This document shows positions 57,916-64,000 of a DNA stretch of 64,000 nucleotides, piece by piece. Within the stretch, counting starts at the first letter, position 1. Each line of letters opens with the position of its first letter. The stretch is from Filobacillus milosensis. GTDB taxonomy: Bacteria; Bacillota; Bacilli; Bacillales; Alkalibacillaceae. The notes under the pieces were generated by a model, which searched no databases, was not told the origin of the DNA, and was given only the letters and a program-made list of their open reading frames with translations. The stretch is from contig NZ_SOPW01000011.1 of NCBI RefSeq assembly GCF_004402015.1, positions 1 to 64,000 of the forward strand, given 5' to 3'. Position numbers and translations under genes: made by a program.

Positions 57916-60048
57916 ATGAAAAAATTCATCCTATGTTTCCTATTAATCATAATTCCAACAACTACACTACACGCTGAAGAATCAACCTGGATTATAGAAG
58001 TTGATCAAAATCCACATGACATAAAAGATTACATAGAGGACTATCATCCACTATTAAAAGTAGAGCACGTGTATGATACTTTAATGGACGCGCTAGCTGT
58101 CACAGGTGACACTCGCCATATTAAAGCACTTCACGAAGAGCAGTTTGTGAAGTCGATTCAGCCTGTTCAAATGTACACGGTCCCATCTAACCACGCTGAA
58201 CCCCAAATCCACCCAGAAAGAGCACGATATCACCCAACTGGTTTGCCTTATACCGGAAAAGGGGTGAAGGTTGGTGTTATCGATACAGGTATTGACTACA
58301 CCCACCCTGATTTGGAAAAAAGTTTTCACGGCGGGTTTGACGTGGTTGATTTTGATGAAGACCCAATGGAAACGAAAGCAGGAGAAGGTATGCCGACTCT
58401 TCATGGGACGCATGTCTCAGGTATTATTGCCGGTAATGGCCTGATGCAAGGTGTTGCTCCTGATGCCGAGATTTACGCATATCGTGCGCTCGGACCAGGT
58501 GGCTCAGGGACAACCGCACAGGTGATTGCAGCTTTAGAACAAGCAATCAAAGACGGTATGGATATTATAAATATGTCGCTCGGTAGTAACACGAATAGTC
58601 CGGATGACCCGATGACTCGTGCCGTCAATCGTGCAGTCGAACTTGGGACTACAGTCATTGTTGCGAACGGAAACAGCGGTCCTGAGGAATGGACGGTAGG
58701 ATCACCTGCTACTTCGGAAAAAGCAATCTCTGTCGGTGCGGCAATTACGAAGCAAGAAGTCGCTCAAATTAAAACAGCTGATTCGCCAACTATCCCAGTC
58801 CGTCAGTTGCCATTATCCGAAAGTTGGGATTTGAAAAAAGGTTACCCGATTGCAGCGCCACAATCACTAAAAGAACTCGAACCGACGATTCACGACCGAA
58901 TTGTTTTAATTAAAAAAGGAAATACACCATATTACGAACTCATCCAACAGCTTGAAGAAAAAGGGGCGACAGCTGCATTAATCTACAATGGACCACAAGA
59001 TGACCCTAATCAATGGGAGTGGGTTCAAGCGCCTTTCCCTGCTTCATACTTAACAGAAGAAGAAGCAAATGCTTTAATTCAAGGCGAATTGTGGCTGCAA
59101 ACAAATTATAAAACAATCAAAAATGCACTGGCCCCTTTTAGTTCACGCGGACCTGTGGCATCATCTTGGAACATCAAGCCGGACATACTAGCGCCAGGTG
59201 TCGATATCGTCAGCACCATTCCAAACGGATACGCTGCATTACAAGGAACCAGTATGGCTTCACCTTATGTTGCTGGGGTTGCCGCTTTATTAAAAGAAGC
59301 CTATCCACACGACACACCATCTCAAATCAAATCACGTTTACTATCATCGACTAAATTATTTGAAACCGGAGATCAAGAGGCACCCCCATCCGAGCAGGGG
59401 ACAGGTTTTATTGACACAAAGCAAGCGATCAATTCTACCTATAGCATAGAAAATAACCGCTTAAACTTTGGAAAAATAGATGCGACGCATAAGTATGTTA
59501 ACCAAACCATTACGATAAAAAACCACGATCGTGAACCGCTTAACGTGAGGTTTAATATCCCTAAACGACAATCAGGGATCGTGTGGGACCTTCCAATGAG
59601 CACTACGATCGAGCCGAAAACGAGTCGTTCATTTGAAGTCGGTGCCTCAATCACACCAGACCGACTAACCAAAGGCAATAAAGAAGGGTTTATAGAAGTT
59701 GAGCTTAACCAAAAGATCAATCACTTACCATTTTTATTTATTAACAAAACCTCCGACTACCCGAGAATTACCGGCTTTGAATTAGATATGGAACCATTTC
59801 AAAATGAACAGTTAACGGTCAGGTTCTTCGTTAATGAAAATGTTGAACAATTAAAAGTGATACTAATTGAACCTAAATACCTAAGAACAACTGAATGGTT
59901 TACAGAAACAGATGTGAAAAATGGAGTGTTTGAAAAAACATTTGAAGTTCAAAATCTACCAAAAGGTGAATTCAAAGCCATCTTCCAAATCGAACAAAAT
60001 GGGGAGACAATTACTGAAGAAAAAAACATATATTTACCAGAATTCTAG
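57916..60048 (+). CDS. secreted subtilisin-like serine protease (S8 family)
   Basis: A 710-residue extracellular protease. The signal peptide (about residues 1-21, ending LHA) and an inhibitor-like propeptide (to about residue 105) precede the catalytic domain. Asp is in GVIDTGIDYTHPDL, His in LHGTHVSGIIAGNG and Ser in GTSMASPYVAGVAALL. A PA-like insert (about residues 295-390) splits the domain, as in Vpr-type proteases. A C-terminal beta-rich part of about 190 residues follows. The start at 57916 has AGAGGAG; the open frame from 57865 has none. It lies between mnaA and the atp operon. Confidence 0.9.
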   Translation: MKKFILCFLLIIIPTTTLHAEESTWIIEVDQNPHDIKDYIEDYHPLLKVEHVYDTLMDALAVTGDTRHIKALHEEQFVKSIQPVQMYTVPSNHAEPQIHPERARYHPTGLPYTGKGVKVGVIDTGIDYTHPDLEKSFHGGFDVVDFDEDPMETKAGEGMPTLHGTHVSGIIAGNGLMQGVAPDAEIYAYRALGPGGSGTTAQVIAALEQAIKDGMDIINMSLGSNTNSPDDPMTRAVNRAVELGTTVIVANGNSGPEEWTVGSPATSEKAISVGAAITKQEVAQIKTADSPTIPVRQLPLSESWDLKKGYPIAAPQSLKELEPTIHDRIVLIKKGNTPYYELIQQLEEKGATAALIYNGPQDDPNQWEWVQAPFPASYLTEEEANALIQGELWLQTNYKTIKNALAPFSSRGPVASSWNIKPDILAPGVDIVSTIPNGYAALQGTSMASPYVAGVAALLKEAYPHDTPSQIKSRLLSSTKLFETGDQEAPPSEQGTGFIDTKQAINSTYSIENNRLNFGKIDATHKYVNQTITIKNHDREPLNVRFNIPKRQSGIVWDLPMSTTIEPKTSRSFEVGASITPDRLTKGNKEGFIEVELNQKINHLPFLFINKTSDYPRITGFELDMEPFQNEQLTVRFFVNENVEQLKVILIEPKYLRTTEWFTETDVKNGVFEKTFEVQNLPKGEFKAIFQIEQNGETITEEKNIYLPEF

Positions 60049-60073
60049 AGAAATGCAACCGTTTTCAAAATTA

Positions 60074-60091
60074 ATGTGATTTTTGTCACAA
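60074..60091 (+). promoter_or_regulatory. Rex/Fnr-like palindrome upstream of the atp promoter
   Basis: TGTGA-N6-TCACA is present with no mismatch (60075-60090). Extended by one base at each side, it fits the Rex operator TTGTGA-N6-TCACAA except for the first base. It is centred about 72 bases before the likely atp transcription start. Confidence 0.6.
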
Positions 60092-60119
60092 AGTTGTTTC
60101 AAATTCTATGTTTTAACAA

Positions 60120-60148
60120 TTGACTTTGAAATACTCCTATTGTAATCT
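60120..60148 (+). promoter_or_regulatory. atp operon promoter
   Basis: TTGACT (60120) and TAATCT (60143) are 17 bases apart. The leader to atpZ is then about 130 bases. Confidence 0.75.
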
Positions 60149-60285
60149 AATTTAGTGTGGGCAATTGTTTTAAGAGTGTTTTTTCTACAAAATTTTTGCC
60201 CCAAAAAAGATTCATCTACAAACAAATTCCTGCTAGTTCGGAAAGCATCAGTTTTCCATCTATCAAACGGAATGGAGTGGTTACA

Positions 60286-60498
60286 CTGAATAAACGTCCA
60301 CTTCAAGGAATGGCAATCACAGCGAGTATTTTAAGTTATTTGTCTGGTTCGACCATTGTTGGTGTCTTATTCGGCAGATGGTTGGATGGATATTTAAACA
60401 CTTCCCCAATTTTTCTAATCATAGGTTTATTACTTGGTTTGGCTACCGGCGTGTATGGTATGATTGTTTTGGTTAATAAGTATCTAGGAGACGATTGA
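60286..60498 (+). CDS. atpZ: AtpZ, small membrane protein of the ATP synthase operon
   Basis: A protein of about 71 residues with two membrane helices, of the AtpZ/AtpI family (GSTIVGVLFGRWLDGYLNTSPIF, then LLLGLATGVYGMIVLVNKY). AtpZ precedes AtpI in alkaliphilic Bacillus, where the pair has been linked to magnesium supply and stability of the enzyme. There is no suitable ATG: the best-placed start is CTG at 60286, five to seven bases after GGAGTGG; GTG at 60277 is an alternative. The open frame back to 60157 runs through the promoter leader and is not believable. Confidence 0.75.
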   Translation: MNKRPLQGMAITASILSYLSGSTIVGVLFGRWLDGYLNTSPIFLIIGLLLGLATGVYGMIVLVNKYLGDD

Positions 60499-60499
60499 T

Positions 60500-61619
<1,120 letters not shown>

Positions 61620-61723
61620 TTTTTGTGAATTAGTACTTGGCAAACAAGTCAAGTATTCTAATAAAATTGACTCGTTCATTGGCAAAAAGCCAGTAGCGCA
61701 GTCGCACTTATCATTTTTTAACT

Positions 61724-61750
61724 TATACTTCTATACCCGTAGAAAGTATA
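61724..61750 (+). other. stem loop in the atpB-atpE gap
   Basis: TATACTTCTA and TAGAAAGTATA pair around CCC (one bulge), about 35 bases before the GAGGAGG of atpE. It may raise c-subunit translation or mRNA stability, since c is needed in about tenfold excess. Confidence 0.5.
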
Positions 61751-61768
61751 AAAATAACACTATTATAA

Positions 61769-61999
<231 letters not shown>

Positions 62000-62079
62000 T
62001 TTTTACGACAAACAACTAAATGGCGAAGTCAGACATATGAACTTCGCCATTCCTTTATGTAGAAAATGTGAGGAGTTAG

Positions 62080-64000
<1,921 letters not shown>

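Overview
The window looks like the chromosome of a low-GC, endospore-forming, probably halophilic or halotolerant member of the Bacillaceae. The gene order follows the Bacillus subtilis ywf-ywh-ywi-ywj-ywl-atp region: ywhD, pbpG, ywiB, argS, then rpoE, pyrG, spo0F, fbaA, tal, murAB, glpX, rho, L31, tdk, prfA, prmC, spoIIR, ywlC, mntP, ywlE, rpiB, ywlG, glyA, upp, mnaA and the atp operon. Sporulation genes (cwlJ, gerQ, pbpG, spo0F, spoIIR) mark an endospore former. The acidic protein surfaces, such as the Asp/Glu linker of the peptide-binding lipoprotein, fit salt adaptation (inference). No rRNA, tRNA, prophage, transposase or CRISPR array was recognised.

Layout. 1-6.5 kb: ywhD, a class A penicillin-binding protein, ywiB-argS, and the spore germination pair cwlJ-gerQ. 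6.7-16.9 kb: hemQ, an internally deleted katE catalase pseudogene, lipL, a small membrane protein, ywfO, ywgA, a purine permease with PurR boxes, a cardiolipin synthase-like gene and fadF. 17-24.5 kb: an oligopeptide ABC importer (D-F-B-C-A), a VOC dioxygenase-like protein and an unknown anchored protein. 24.8-34.6 kb: a fatty-acid and branched-chain acyl-CoA catabolic cluster (thiolase, 3-hydroxyacyl-CoA dehydrogenase, two acyl-CoA dehydrogenases, MeaB GTPase, TetR regulator, fused isobutyryl-CoA mutase IcmF). 35-57.7 kb: the conserved housekeeping block, interrupted by a NERD-domain gene between glpX and rho. 57.9-64 kb: a secreted subtilase and the ATP synthase operon, cut off inside atpA.

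The most unusual structure is not coding. Thirteen intergenic stretches contain short boxes (about 8-12 bp) repeated at a nearly exact 21-bp pitch, separated by unconserved linkers. Six different box sequences are used. Each locus uses one box type, and three types recur at separate loci. Most lie just after a stop codon or terminator. The commonest type (TCCGGAAA, six loci) has a fixed architecture: 21-bp-phased boxes, a 64-bp core, then boxes again. The core carries two Spo0A-box-like heptamers exactly 10 bp apart. One pair of these elements brackets the NERD gene. A separate dispersed hairpin module occurs three times with compensatory base changes. I know of no name for the 21-bp family and treat it as the main candidate for something undescribed.

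Regulatory sites read directly from sequence include a pyrG promoter and attenuator of the CTP-sensing reiterative type, a sigma-H-like promoter with a perfect 0A box before spo0F, a sigma-F-like promoter before spoIIR, PurR boxes before the purine permease, FadR/TetR-like operators before fadF and the thiolase, and a Rex/Fnr-like palindrome upstream of the atp promoter.
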